Source: Phlebotomus papatasi
Lineage: Eukaryota > Arthropoda > Insecta > Diptera > Psychodidae
Assembly: GCF_024763615.1 (NCBI RefSeq)
Contig: NC_077222.1
Location: forward strand, 46,872,001 to 46,936,000
Length of the DNA: 64,000 bases
Direction: 5' to 3'
Positions 54,301-59,137 of this stretch are shown piece by piece. Under the pieces are notes generated by a model. It was not told the origin of the DNA, ran no database searches, and saw nothing but the letters and a program-made list of their open reading frames with translations. The stretch's first letter is position 1, and every line of letters begins with the position of its first letter. A program made the position numbers and the translations under genes.

Positions 54301-55546
54301 CCTGAAAATCAGGTTCATCCAATGCCCTGTAGCTAATGATGTACCAATCAATTGTATGATGGTATTCCAGTGGTCGTTTCCAATGAAGAAATATCACGTC
54401 TTGCGCCAGACACGTGAGATTCACAACTTCCGGAGGACTGGGTCCACTAATATCCGTTCTTTGCGTCACAATATCCGATCTATTTCCTATATGTTTCCAT
54501 GTCAAAGCCTGAACGTATATTTTATACTCTGTGAACGGTTCTGGAAATTGATTTGATTAACATTTTCAGTTTCATCCTCGACTAAACACTTCATTCCCCC
54601 TATTGGCAAACAATTCACTTAAACTTTACACCAGTCTTCCTAACAAATTTTAGTATAGAGAGGTGAAACATTTTAGGGAATTGGCCAAGCAAACTGTCAA
54701 CTTACTCAAATTGGGCAGAACGTATTGAATGTAGGAACTGGAGGAAGAGTCCACCCTCAAGATTGGACCTGAGAATGTCTGATTGGAGTGCTCATAGTAT
54801 ACTTGATAGCCCGTAATGGCGCCATTTGTGTGTTCCGGTATACGCCAGGATAATTTTATCGTTGTCGAAGTGACCTCCAGCACCGTCAAATTGAGTGGTT
54901 TGCTTGGAACTGAACAATTAACAGAAATATCCTCGTTAAATTACCCATTATTCTAAAATCGGTTCACTTGGTTAAATGTACAACTTCTCACTTTATGGTG
55001 ATAAGGAATGGTAAAAAGTTTTCTCACATCGTAAAATAATAAATATTATAGTGATAATGTAATCCTTAAAAAAAAAACAATTCTTGGTAAAAATTGCAAG
55101 CTAAAGCATAAAATTCAACACTTCTCTTATGTCTTGTTTTTTTTTCACATACTAACATAACATAAATTCTTGAAGCGTTTTCCACGCTACATATTATGTA
55201 CAATTGTAAATAAAAATAAAAATGAAACGTGCCCGAAAGATAAGACACATATATTCATGATCTTGTTTTTCTTGCAAACATGAAAATTTTTCTCGGTTTT
55301 CTTCACATTTTACTTTTCTGGTTTTTGCACAAAAATTCACATTTGATGCAATATGTATTATATGTATCCAAAATATTTACCAAAATCATCATCAATTGTT
55401 GTATAGGATAAAATTGTAGTTGTTTCGACCTCTTGATCAATTAACGTAGTATCCGTTGTTGGTGGAATTGATGTGGAAATCACAATATTAGCAACTATCA
55501 ACACAGTAAATATGCGTGTAATGAAAATCACACCGATAGCTCTCAT
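17952..55546 (-). CDS. Ptp99A: Receptor-type tyrosine phosphatase, Ptp99A orthologue (11 exons, 987 aa)
   Basis: A single-pass receptor tyrosine phosphatase that would dephosphorylate phosphotyrosine proteins at the plasma membrane; in Drosophila Ptp99A acts in axon guidance. Coding joins, minus strand: 55546-55381, 54909-54706, 54540-54260, 54138-54022, 53945-53806, 50400-50111, 45121-44781, 44452-44027, 39793-39497, 18750-18482, 18384-17952. All introns are GT-AG, phases agree and the sum is 2964 nt. Layout: signal peptide (1 to about 28), two FN3 domains (about 57-155 and 158-250), membrane span (279-302), D1 with WPD (534-536) and HCSAGVGRTG (567-576), and D2 with WPD (811-813) but Asp843 in place of the catalytic Cys and Gln in place of the Arg, so D2 is predicted inactive, as in Drosophila. 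The tail after D2 is short. Intron 10 (18751-39496) holds the giant fold-back element. The ATG at 55546 was chosen because it opens directly into the signal sequence. Non-coding 5' exons were not identified. Confidence 0.93.
18482..18750 (-). CDS. Ptp99A: Ptp99A exon 10: core of inactive D2
   Basis: The acceptor CTCTTACAG precedes 18750 and the donor AG|GTGAAT follows 18482. It encodes FPQFWPNE, the SIQDDYELNTKML strand region, WPD and the pseudo-active-site start NGPIVVVD. It begins in phase 0 and ends after two bases of a codon. Confidence 0.93.
19074..20365. mobile_element. TA-GGGGAGACCGGGGAGATTTG element, 1.29 kb
   Basis: The left end GGGGAGACCGGGGAGATTTG and the inverse of the right end (GGGGAGACCGGGGAGGTTTG) match at 19 of 20 positions, flanked by TA at 19072-19073 and 20366-20367. 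The phrase TTTGGGACA/TGTCCCAAA recurs internally (19265, 19310, 19980). There is no coding capacity. It lies in phosphatase intron 10. Confidence 0.9.
20404..21097. mobile_element. Palindromic MITE with GGGCAGAATTACATTTGACAG ends, split by another element
   Basis: The left end GGGCAGAATTACATTTGACA pairs with TGTCAATGTGATTCTGCCC at the right, and long inner arms (AAATAAAACGAAAATGCG; CTAGATAAAAATAATATAAT) fold around about 20938. The pogo-like element at 20524-20864 sits in the left arm; without it the palindrome is about 350 bp. Confidence 0.82.
20524..20864. mobile_element. pogo/Tigger-like MITE nested in a palindrome, 341 bp
   Basis: The TIRs CAGTAGACTCTCGCTAATTC and (inverse) CAGTAGACTCTCTCAAATTC are flanked by TA at 20522-20523 and 20865-20866. 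CAGT...ACTCTCG...AATTCG ends with TA duplication are typical of pogo/Tigger-group Tc1-mariner elements. The undisturbed opposite arm of the host palindrome (about 21005-21030) shows the pre-insertion site with a single TA. Confidence 0.85.
21101..22139. other. Intronic AT-rich DNA, nothing firm
   Basis: Two open frames (21533-21796 and 21952-22149, +) have Lys/Phe-rich translations with no recognisable domain; they may be remnants of a transposon ORF but are not supported as genes. Confidence 0.35.
22140..22989. repeat. Element bounded and studded by TTTGTCGTAACTTCC words
   Basis: TTTGTCGTAACTTCC at 22140 and the inverse GAAGTTACGACAAA at 22976-22989 bound the region. The core word occurs six more times: 22354, 22378 and 22799 forward, 22404, 22756 and 22822 inverted, with 22799-22836 forming a tight hairpin. 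It is probably a non-autonomous element with repeated terminal motifs. Confidence 0.6.
23678..23683. repeat. Target-site duplication CATAAA, left
   Basis: The six bases directly before the left arm of the fold-back element are identical to the six directly after the right arm (34719-34724). Confidence 0.8.
23690..23910. repeat. Left-arm TGACGTCA subterminal repeats
   Basis: About four units of GAGCAAGTCGCTGTTTGTGACGT type. TGACGTCA octamers are at 23714, 23744, 23771, 23802, 23836 and 23896, with one more at 24438. The octamer is the CREB/ATF binding palindrome; binding here is inference only. Confidence 0.85.
23941..24235. repeat. Left-arm CCGCCATTTT array
   Basis: A short tandem array of units of about 20-24 bp (GTCCGCCATTTTTATTTTT and variants) with eight exact CCGCCATTTT cores plus variants (CCACCATTTT, CTGCCATTTT, CCGCTGCTCCTATTTT). 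The core contains GCCAT, the YY1/Pleiohomeotic core. The mirror array is at 34167-34461. Confidence 0.85.
24303..24387 (-). ncRNA. tRNA-like unit 1, left arm (Leu/Ser-like, degenerate)
   Basis: Reading on the minus strand it starts GCCGCCGTGGCCGAGTGG, a good A box and D-arm of a class II tRNA, and has GGTTCAATCCCA as B box about 50 nt later. The 3' acceptor half does not pair with the 5' half, so a working tRNA is unlikely; a tRNA-derived SINE head or pseudo-tRNA is more likely. Confidence 0.6.
27402..27581 (-). pseudogene. Reverse-transcriptase C-terminal tail remnant, left arm
   Basis: Mirror copy of 30821-31000: the minus strand reads RRHRPRGRPKTRWLNQIQ and later ERLGIEP, the usual C-terminal tail of endonuclease/reverse-transcriptase proteins of non-LTR retrotransposons. 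It has an internal TAG where Trp is expected and no RT core. Confidence 0.6.
28024..28550 (+). repeat. 527-bp duplicate flanking the gap, first copy
   Basis: This segment reappears with offset 1027 at 29051-29577, on the other side of the N gap, with no difference that I can see, including the 8-T homopolymer. This is the pattern of a false duplication at a gap edge. Confidence 0.85.
28034..28110 (+). ncRNA. tRNA-like unit 2, left arm
   Basis: GCAGTCGTGGTGCAGCGGGC begins a 77-nt tRNA-like stretch with A-box-like TGGTGCAGCGGG and B-box-like GAGTTCGATTC and ends TGCTGCC. The anticodon stem pairs poorly. A T-rich tail follows, as in a tRNA-derived SINE or a pol III unit with a T-run terminator. 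Repeated at 29061-29137 (+) and 30292-30368 (-). Confidence 0.55.
28551..29050. other. Assembly gap, 500 N
   Basis: Exactly 500 undetermined bases, a typical placeholder for a gap of unknown size. It interrupts the left arm of the fold-back element. Confidence 0.99.
29051..29577 (+). repeat. 527-bp duplicate flanking the gap, second copy
   Basis: Same sequence as 28024-28550. It continues into unique sequence after 29577 and folds with 29740-30378, so this copy is the one joined to the true centre. Confidence 0.85.
29061..29137 (+). ncRNA. tRNA-like unit 2, gap-side duplicate
   Basis: Same sequence as 28034-28110; probably the same biological locus present twice because of the assembly duplication. 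Confidence 0.5.
29505..29733 (+). pseudogene. Cys/His-rich coding tail at the fold-back centre
   Basis: The open frame through this region ends with KYAWHKSGYVDERPEKFENP, then ETCSQTDCESISFIRCAHCD and CTFCFNHFFTE, then TAA two codons before the palindrome centre. The closely spaced Cys and His residues suggest a small zinc-binding tail, of the sort found at the C-terminus of some insect transposon proteins (inference, family not identified). The opposite arm (about 29740-29990) carries a diverged inverted copy with stops and a frameshift. No start, catalytic domain or upstream exon is visible. Confidence 0.4.
29740..29990 (-). pseudogene. Diverged inverted copy of the central coding tail
   Basis: On the minus strand it keeps the words LIRCAHCEHC and ATTGATTGTGAGTCATA but has stops and length changes relative to 29505-29733, including a deletion of roughly 90 bp. 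This inner part is clearly less similar than the nearly identical outer arms. Confidence 0.45.
30292..30368 (-). ncRNA. tRNA-like unit 2, right arm
   Basis: Inverted counterpart of 28034-28110 with one substitution (GGTTCCGAG instead of GGTCCCGAG just before the B box). Confidence 0.55.
30821..31000 (+). pseudogene. Reverse-transcriptase C-terminal tail remnant, right arm
   Basis: In frame it reads CMPFVRRHRPRGRPKTRWLN and QIQNLDLERLGIEPENF, then EDQQV, TAG, AEKLDVMGPRPQ, TAG. The RGRPKxRW block followed by an L-x3-GI motif and a W (here stop) ahead of the end is the usual tail of insect non-LTR endonuclease/RT proteins. It is an ancient fragment carried inside the fold-back arm, not functional. 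Confidence 0.6.
34015..34099 (+). ncRNA. tRNA-like unit 1, right arm
   Basis: Starts GCCGCCGTGGCCGAGTGG and ends with GGTTCAATCCCAGGTCTCGG; mirror of 24303-24387. A box and B box are good, acceptor pairing is poor. It faces outward toward the right end of the element. Confidence 0.6.
34167..34461. repeat. Right-arm AAAATGGCGG array
   Basis: Inverse of the CCGCCATTTT array at 23941-24235, with the same order of variants. Confidence 0.85.
34492..34712. repeat. Right-arm TGACGTCA subterminal repeats
   Basis: Mirror of 23690-23910, with the same octamers and GAGCAAGTCGC units in inverse orientation, running up to the right terminus CTACT. Confidence 0.85.
34719..34724. repeat. Target-site duplication CATAAA, right
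   Basis: Identical to 23678-23683 and directly adjacent to the right terminus of the fold-back element. Confidence 0.8.
35019..36170. other. Intronic AT-rich DNA, nothing recognised
   Basis: No gene, TIR pair or family member was recognised here. Confidence 0.4.
36171..36440. repeat. Family B palindrome, copy 1 (270 bp)
   Basis: Starts CCAGTGATAAGCCCAGATAA, then AGCTTATGGTAGCTGAGATT, and ends with the inverse. Inner arms carry TTCACGCATTCCGA and CGCGTCGAGCA around a centre near 36305. Sibling of 43046-43328. Confidence 0.8.
37078..37479. repeat. 402-bp palindromic MITE
   Basis: GCGTTATCACACATGCACAT / inverse ends, then ATTAAAATTTTAAT and GATTCACATTAATTGTCGC in both arms, plus an inner GGCCAAGTC / GACTTGGCC pair. 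Flanked on both sides by AAGGATGAG-containing sequence. Confidence 0.82.
37589..37719. repeat. 131-bp palindromic MITE
   Basis: AGAGGTGTGCAAAAACCGTT and the inverse AACGGTTTTTGATGCACACC form the ends; the centre is ACCAATTGACG-like. Non-coding. Confidence 0.85.
37961..39496. other. Intronic AT-rich DNA upstream of exon 10
   Basis: Nothing supportable; short AT-driven frames only. Confidence 0.4.
39497..39793 (-). CDS. Ptp99A: Ptp99A exon 9: N-terminal half of D2
   Basis: The acceptor TTTCAG precedes 39793 and the donor ACA|GTAAGT follows 39497. It encodes SFQPKDVNIASAVKAAN, the SRVHLTPKPGIDGSDYINA substrate-loop counterpart, TQHPLTTTIQDFWQMIWDHN and VLLSSIDDT. 99 codons, phase 0 at both ends. 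Confidence 0.94.
40766..41005. mobile_element. piggyBac-like MITE, 5' part only
   Basis: TTAA (40762-40765) then CCCTTTAAATAAATAAAG, and the internal words AAAGTAGAAGGTTGAAGGAA and TTTTTTGCAAGTCTCAGC that define the complete copy at 48719-49238. The right terminus is lost. Confidence 0.65.
41620..41970. repeat. Minisatellite of about 30 bp, roughly 11 units
   Basis: Diverged units of CGCGAAAATCCGCGAAAAAA type repeat from about 41620 to 41970. The period is close to 30 bp, so spurious open frames with 10-residue repeats appear on both strands. Confidence 0.8.
42000..42310 (+). repeat. Dispersed repeat family A, 3' fragment
   Basis: Matches the 3' half of 3255-4060: AACCGATACCAGTCTG, TTGTGAACCGGTAAACGG, CTAAGTCACGGCTTTGAG and GGGACGCTTTGCCAG. 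It includes the empty site (AAGTAATATAATTG on the complementary strand) for the element at 45942. Confidence 0.7.
42311..42960 (-). repeat. Family B body, inverted copy
   Basis: Inverse of blocks found at 6840-7010 and 36540-36960: TTTTAGTATGTTATAGCTGG, CCCCCTGACCTGAGC, TCCGATTTAATCGAAGGTCC, TGTACCCCGACCCTTAC. Confidence 0.65.
43046..43328. repeat. Family B palindrome, copy 2 (283 bp)
   Basis: CCAGTGATAAGCCCAGATAA with its inverse at the end. Inner arms share TTTTGGGGGTAAAGAATCGC and TCGACGCGATTCTTTACCCC in inverse orientation around 43170. More perfect than copy 1 at 36171. Confidence 0.85.
44027..44452 (-). CDS. Ptp99A: Ptp99A exon 8: catalytic loop of D1
   Basis: The acceptor AAGCAG precedes 44452 and the donor AAG|GTGAGT follows 44027. 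142 codons in phase 0. It encodes YHYTNWPDHGTPDHPLPVL (WPD acid loop), the P-loop HCSAGVGRTGTYIVLDAM with nucleophile Cys568 and Arg574, and the QTEEQYIF Q-loop. All residues needed for catalysis are present. Confidence 0.96.
44453..44780 (-). other. Phosphatase intron 7 (328 bp)
   Basis: Short AT-rich intron between exons 7 and 8 with GTGAGT donor and AAGCAG acceptor. No repeat seen. Confidence 0.85.
44781..45121 (-). CDS. Ptp99A: Ptp99A exon 7: D1 substrate-recognition region
   Basis: The acceptor CATTACAG precedes 45121 and the donor AAA|GTGAGT follows 44781. It encodes DHSRVHLHPTPGQKKSIDYI, NANFIDGYHKSRAFIGTQGP, FWRMIWEQRVAIIVMITNL and KCDMYWPKDG. It begins with two bases that complete the Tyr of YDHSRV. 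Confidence 0.95.
45942..47175. mobile_element. TA-GGGGAGGGTGGGGCAGTTT element, 1.23 kb
   Basis: The left end GGGGAGGGTGGGGCAGTTT and the inverse of the right end (TGGGAGGGTGGGGCAATTT) match at 17 of 19 positions, with TA at 45940-45941 and 47176-47177. GGGGCAGTTT also repeats internally at 45965 and 46308. Non-coding. The host family A copy shows the empty site in its relative at 42134-42160. Confidence 0.9.
47412..47525 (+). ncRNA. tRNA-derived SINE-like unit
   Basis: GATCTCAGTGGCGCAATAGA has an A-box-like TGGCGCAATAG start; GTGAGTTGGAGTCCCACC is B-box-like about 75 nt later, followed by CGGTGC. The two boxes are in the right order and spacing for a pol III internal promoter. It interrupts family A. 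Target duplications could not be fixed. Confidence 0.5.
47721..48714. other. Intronic AT-rich DNA with a small family A scrap
   Basis: AATTGATTGGAAAGGTCTTA at 48135 and CGGTTCCAACCGATTTTGG at 48177 are family A words. Otherwise nothing is recognised. Confidence 0.4.
48715..49242. mobile_element. piggyBac-like MITE, complete copy with TTAA duplications
   Basis: The element (48719-49238, 520 bp) begins CCCTTTAAGGACGA and ends with the near inverse TCGTCGTTAAAGGG, bounded by TTAA at 48715-48718 and 49239-49242. TTAA sites with CCC...GGG ends are the hallmark of piggyBac elements. The flanks join to match family D with a single TTAA at 52220-52235 (GATGAGTTAAACTCGTAC). Related copies: 15223, 40766 and about 60890-61378. 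Confidence 0.92.
49243..49520. repeat. Family D palindromic repeat, interrupted copy
   Basis: The right flank of the piggyBac-like MITE continues ACTAGGACTTGACTAAAGG, CACCATTTATTTTACAAGA, AAACATGGTGTAAAACAC, and ends with the inverse TACAAAAACTAGTTTAACTC. Other copies are at 52210-52460 and 52790-53070, inside the hAT-like element. Confidence 0.65.
50111..50400 (-). CDS. Ptp99A: Ptp99A exon 6: juxtamembrane segment and start of D1
   Basis: The acceptor CGTTTTAG precedes 50400 and the donor CCT|GTAAGT follows 50111. It encodes KCFHAAYYYLDDPP just inside the membrane, VPVNEFSKHVAELHADGDIG, FSKEYESI and KNRYLNIIA, the conserved N-terminal helix of the phosphatase fold. Begins with the last base of an Arg codon and ends with the first base of a Tyr codon. 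Confidence 0.94.
50401..51293. other. Intron sequence, nothing recognised
   Basis: Part of phosphatase intron 5 between exon 6 and the hAT-like element. A pyrimidine-rich zone near 50470-50560 is the only compositional feature. Confidence 0.45.
51294..53542. mobile_element. hAT-like non-autonomous element with 8-bp duplication
   Basis: TCCCTCAG at 51294-51301 and 53535-53542 are perfect 8-bp target duplications. Between them the element (51302-53534, 2233 bp) starts CAGTGGCGCAGCGACGGGGG and its other end, inverted, reads CAGAGGCGTAGCGAGGGTTT. CAG-GGCG-AGCGA ends plus 8-bp duplication are typical of hAT elements. GGGGGCGCC / GGCGCC words lie just inside both ends. No hAT transposase is visible; the interior has family D palindromes. 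Located in phosphatase intron 5. Confidence 0.93.
53806..53945 (-). CDS. Ptp99A: Ptp99A exon 5: transmembrane span
   Basis: The acceptor TTTCAACAG precedes 53945 and the donor GGAG|GTAAAA follows 53806. It encodes a short polar stalk, then FVITIVIVFCCFIFFLSVLA plus LVLW, a 24-residue hydrophobic span (279-302), and two bases of the Arg that starts the cytoplasmic side. Confidence 0.92.
54022..54138 (-). CDS. Ptp99A: Ptp99A exon 4: end of second FN3 domain
   Basis: The acceptor GAATTTTAG precedes 54138 and the donor AGA|GTATGT follows 54022. 39 codons in phase 0. LPTNTVYEIKVRAASVSAIN is the canonical last strands of a fibronectin III domain. Confidence 0.9.
54260..54540 (-). CDS. Ptp99A: Ptp99A exon 3: FN3-1 end and FN3-2 start
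   Basis: The acceptor AATTTCCAG precedes 54540 and the donor TCG|GTATAT follows 54260. It encodes PFTEYKIYVQALTWKHIG (end of FN3-1), the linker SGPSPPEVVNLTC, and FLHWKRPLEYHHTIDWYIIS of FN3-2. Confidence 0.92.
54706..54909 (-). CDS. Ptp99A: Ptp99A exon 2: first FN3 domain
   Basis: The acceptor ATTGTTCAG precedes 54909 and the donor TTGA|GTAAGT follows 54706. It encodes PSKPLNLTVLEVTSTTIKLS, then WRIPEHTNGAITGYQVYYEH and the VLPNL strand; joined to exon 3 it gives the typical NLKPFTEY turn. Confidence 0.92.
54910..55380 (-). other. Phosphatase intron 1 (471 bp)
   Basis: AT-rich intron with GTAAAT donor at 55380 and TTCAG acceptor. No repeat seen. Confidence 0.85.
55381..55546 (-). CDS. Ptp99A: Ptp99A exon 1: signal peptide
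   Basis: The ATG at 55544-55546 starts MRAIGVIFITRIFTVLIVAN followed by IVISTSIPP, a basic start and long hydrophobic core fitting a secretory signal. A Thr-rich, acidic linker leads to the donor TTTG|GTAAAT. The frame is open upstream for seven codons without another ATG. Confidence 0.88.
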
Positions 55547-56130
55547 TTTCCAATACACTTCTCTCACTCAGACCACTGATCTATTTAATTTTCACAGATT
55601 AAATCACTGTGCTATTTAGAAAGATTTGCGCCCTATAGCGAAAGATGTAATGGGATTGGTGATGGTGCGATGAAAATTCCTATAGTTGGAAAATCATTGG
55701 TAATCTTTTCAATGAATCTAAAATAATGATTTGCATGACAATCAACCTCATAGAATTTTGATAATGACTAAATTAATATTAGATTTTTTGCAAAATATAT
55801 TTTTCACGTGGGCATAATTAGTAAAAACGTTTTTTTGATTGGGTTTACTGGTTTTTCCTTAAATGCTAGAACTAATCAAAAACTAGATTATTATTTTCAA
55901 AGATTCTTTAGGATGCATGCTCATTTTCTTTTAGAAAAAAATTATTGATGTTAACATATAATAGTAGTGACATGAAAATGTTACTACTGAATTATTTGTT
56001 TTGAAATTGTAGAATTATCAACGTCAGCCAAGAAAAAATTAGAATGTTAAATGTAGTTCTCAAAATACTAGTTAATAGAATTTTTTTCTTATCTTCCTAT
56101 AAAAAAAATAATATTTCATATCTCAATGAA
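55547..56130. other. Upstream flank of Ptp99A
   Basis: Probably contains 5' UTR. On the minus strand ATCAGTGG near 55574-55581 is initiator-like, but no TATA box or downstream element supports it. Further up it is AT-rich with nothing recognised. Confidence 0.35.
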
Positions 56131-56173
56131 AAAAATGGCCTCTGCGCACTAGAAAAAATACTTATGTCAATAA

Positions 56174-57613
56174 TATCGATGCCTAGCTCTAGGAATCTTT
56201 CCTGCTTGTTTAAAATTAGCTATTGTTATACCAGTATATAAAAAGGGATCCAAAACAGATCCGAATAATTACAGGCCGATCTCCTTGGTCTCTGTTTTTT
56301 CTAAAATATTTGAAAAAATTTTAAAAACCAGATTAGAAGGATTTTTAAATAAAATTAATTTTTTTAATAGGGATCAGTTCGGTTTCACTTCTGGATGCAG
56401 TACAGAAGATGCTATTTTGACTTTCATTAATGATGTTGATCTTGCTCTAAATGAGGGTGCATGTGTCGGTGCTATATGCCTTGACCTTACCAAGGCGTTT
56501 GATACAGTGTCCCATGATAAATTACTAGATAAGCTTTCGGAGGCAGGGGTCAGAGGTGTAGCTCTATCCATTTTTCAGTCTTTTTTGTCTGACAGACAAC
56601 AGGCTGTTCGTCTGGGAGATTGTTTGAGCGACTTCGGTCCGCTGAAACATGGTGTCCCACAGGGGACAGTTCTGGGACCTCTGTTATTCATTATATATCT
56701 CAATGATCTTCTTAATGTTAAATTGGCTGGTAGAATATTGGCTTATGCTGACGATTTGATGCTGATTTATCGAGGTAGATCTTGGTTTGAAGTGGACAAT
56801 ATGATGAGGAGTGATCTTAAGATTGTTAGGCGCTGGCTGAATGATAATCATTTGGTTTTAAGTAGCAAATCTACTGCTATACGTTTTCATCACACTTCGC
56901 TTTCCTCTAATAGTTCAATCGCATGTCACATTCCAGATTGCAACTTCAATTGTGATGAGGCTTGCATCGAGATCCCTTTCGTGGAGGAGATAACATATTT
57001 GGGGATGGTCGTTGATAGTCGTCTTACATGGAAACCACAACTCCGTAAATTAACGAACTCTCTCGCTCCCGCTATTGCTAAGGCCTTCCAGGTTGGCAAA
57101 TATTGTCCTGAAAACGTTGCACGATCTTTTTACTTTGCATGTGTGGAGTCACGACTTCAGTACGGGATAACAGCCTGGGGGGCTGCTTTTCATTCTAACT
57201 GGAGATCAGTTGAAATGGCCCAAAGGACCGCTCTTAGGGCTCTCTTCCGTAAGCGTAAATTTGACTCGCTCTTTAAAACTTTTATAAAGTATCGTATCCT
57301 TCCGATAACCCTTTCATTTAAATTTAAAACTCTTCGTACATTCTTCATTAGAGGCGGTTATCTTTCTTCTAGGCGAATTAGATCTTTAAGGCTTGGTCCA
57401 TCCATTCCTGTTCCACAACCAAAAACGGAATGGTTTAAACGAACTTTTGTTTATTTAGCTCCAACTCTTTTTAATTCATTACCTGATTCAATGAAATCGC
57501 CAACCCTAACTCGAGGAGAGTTTCTTAAAAGTCTGTCTGCTCTCCTCTGGAGAGAATATACTTCAACTCGCCTACCTGTCACTGATCTGGATTTACTATT
57601 CCGTGCCTTGTGA
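56174..57613 (+). CDS. Non-LTR retrotransposon reverse transcriptase, 5'-truncated
   Basis: The reverse transcriptase domain of a LINE-type element, which copies element RNA into genomic DNA by target-primed reverse transcription. The frame opens after TAA at 56171-56173 and runs to TGA at 57613 (about 479 codons) with no internal stop. Motifs in order: AIVIPVYKKGSKTDPNNYRP, DQFGFTSGCSTEDA, the catalytic block ICLDLTKAFDTVSH, HGVPQGTVLGPLLFIIYLND, and the catalytic AYADDLML; a YLGMVVDSRLTWK thumb block and YGITAWGAAF follow. No endonuclease or ORF1 is present: the 5' end is lost inside a MITE. A Jockey/CR1/I-like clade is likely, not settled. The uninterrupted frame suggests a fairly recent insertion. 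There is no start codon of its own at the truncated end. Confidence 0.9.
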   Translation, partial: YRCLALGIFPACLKLAIVIPVYKKGSKTDPNNYRPISLVSVFSKIFEKILKTRLEGFLNKINFFNRDQFGFTSGCSTEDAILTFINDVDLALNEGACVGAICLDLTKAFDTVSHDKLLDKLSEAGVRGVALSIFQSFLSDRQQAVRLGDCLSDFGPLKHGVPQGTVLGPLLFIIYLNDLLNVKLAGRILAYADDLMLIYRGRSWFEVDNMMRSDLKIVRRWLNDNHLVLSSKSTAIRFHHTSLSSNSSIACHIPDCNFNCDEACIEIPFVEEITYLGMVVDSRLTWKPQLRKLTNSLAPAIAKAFQVGKYCPENVARSFYFACVESRLQYGITAWGAAFHSNWRSVEMAQRTALRALFRKRKFDSLFKTFIKYRILPITLSFKFKTLRTFFIRGGYLSSRRIRSLRLGPSIPVPQPKTEWFKRTFVYLAPTLFNSLPDSMKSPTLTRGEFLKSLSALLWREYTSTRLPVTDLDLLFRAL

Positions 57614-58576
57614 TCGGGTGGTTGAATGGGTCCGGTGTGATCTTACTGTGTAATTTCAATAGCCCATTTACATTTTTTTTTGTGACTTTTTTGTTTTTGA
57701 GGCTCGGATCTTGTAAGCGTAGTCCCAGGTTGGGATCTCTTCGGAGCCTTAAGCTCTTTCTCTGCCCAACAACTATGTAATGGGGCTTCGCTTTTACGAT
57801 TTTGGCCCTGTATATCATTTTTTGATTCATTTCTTTAATTTTTATAATTTTGTATTCGAATATTTTCTAGTAGGTTGCAGTAGGAATGGCATCGGTCTCG
57901 TTTTTTCCGGTGGTTATTTGGTGCGGGGTTTTCTTTCATTTCAGTGACTTTCTATGCTTTCGAATTCTAAGTTTTTCCATTCAATTTTTCCATCTTTTGC
58001 TCTGGCGTTGCGCCTGACTTTTTTGGCTTTCTTTCTTTTTTCTTCGCTTCTTTTTTGTAGTCTTTTTTATTTAATTCCTCGCGCCCTCCTTTTTCTTGAT
58101 TTTTTTTTTTTTCTTGAGTTTTTCCCTTTTCCCTTTTCTCCTTCTTCCTTGCACAGTCTCTTTCTTACCGCTCCTTTTTTCTTCATTTTCTACACGTTCT
58201 ACTAATATTATTTTACTATTAAAATATTCTTGGATTTATAAGAACAAAAATTGGTGATTGGAATTTCTTTTTTGTTCTTCCGAACTCAGCAACGACAATA
58301 CGAGCCACTTATGTGGCCCCGCCGTTGCTTTTGGCCCATCTGTCTCGCTTGCCCTGTCCCTGCCTTCCCATAAGTGAGATTGTACGTGTTTCTTGTTACA
58401 TAAAGTATTACTGAATTATTGAATATTTTATTGAATTGTATTGATTAATATGTAACATGCTTTGTACAATACTTTTCGGCATATACGGTCTGTGAACCAA
58501 GGTTTCTGCCGTTTACTTGGGGAGACCGGTTGTGAAGTCGGTCGGCAGCCGCATTTGAGATATGATGTTGGAAATA

Positions 58577-58606
<30 letters not shown>
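57614..58606 (+). mobile_element. 3' UTR and (TTA)n tail of the retrotransposon
   Basis: About 1 kb of T- and C-rich non-coding sequence follows the RT stop. It ends GATGTTGGAAATAAATA and a (TTA)n run at 58580-58605, the microsatellite-like tail of several non-LTR clades. Directly after it the family E MITE resumes. Confidence 0.8.
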
Positions 58607-58607
<1 letters not shown>

Positions 58608-58885
58608 TGTAGTTTTTCTACACAAGCGTAAACAATTTGCTTCAATATGGACATAAATTTATAGAGGCCATAAAGTAAAATATTTTTTTTTTAAATTTAT
58701 CTTGGGACATAACATACAATGTCCTCAGGAATGCATCTGAGAATGAGCAAAAAAGAAAACTCTAATTAGATTTCACTCACTAATGGCCTATAATAATAAT
58801 AGATTAGCCAATTAAATAGCCAATAATAGATTATAGATTATAGAAAAAAATGTCCATATTTTAGAATTCTTCTTACACAAGCGTA

Positions 58886-59095
58886 GGGGGAAGTGGGGCT
58901 ACTTTGAGCTGTGGGGCTACATTGTGATATGATTTTTCCCATATTTCTAAAGAAAACTGGGTTTTAACTTTATGTAATTTCGATAGACAAAACAATTGTG
59001 GATCTAAATAAAACAATGGTAAGGACCAGCTTCATTTAGAAATGGGCGAAAATATCTTATGTAGCCCCACAACTCAAAGTAGCCCCACCTCGGCC
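58886..59095. mobile_element. TA-GGGGGAAGTGGGGCTAC MITE, 210 bp, nested
   Basis: GGGGGAAGTGGGGCTACTTT at the left and, inverted, GGCCGAGGTGGGGCTACTTT at the right; TA at 58884-58885 and 59096-59097. Same family as 12655 and 14244. Removal leaves ACACAAGCGTAGTGAATTTG, matching ACACAAGCATAGGGAATTTG in the intact family E copy. Confidence 0.9.
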
Positions 59096-59137
59096 TAGTG
59101 AATTTGCTTCAATGTGGACATAAATATCTCTAGTGTA

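Larger units (their letters stand above)
56131..58672. repeat. Family E MITE copy split by a retrotransposon
   Basis: The left half at 56131-56170 (ATGGCCTCTGCGCACTAGAA, then TTATGTC) and the right half at 58609-58672 (TTTTTCTACACAAGCG, CTTCAATATGGACATAAATT, TAGAGGCCAT) together rebuild the family E copy at 13859. The non-LTR element occupies the middle. Confidence 0.75.
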
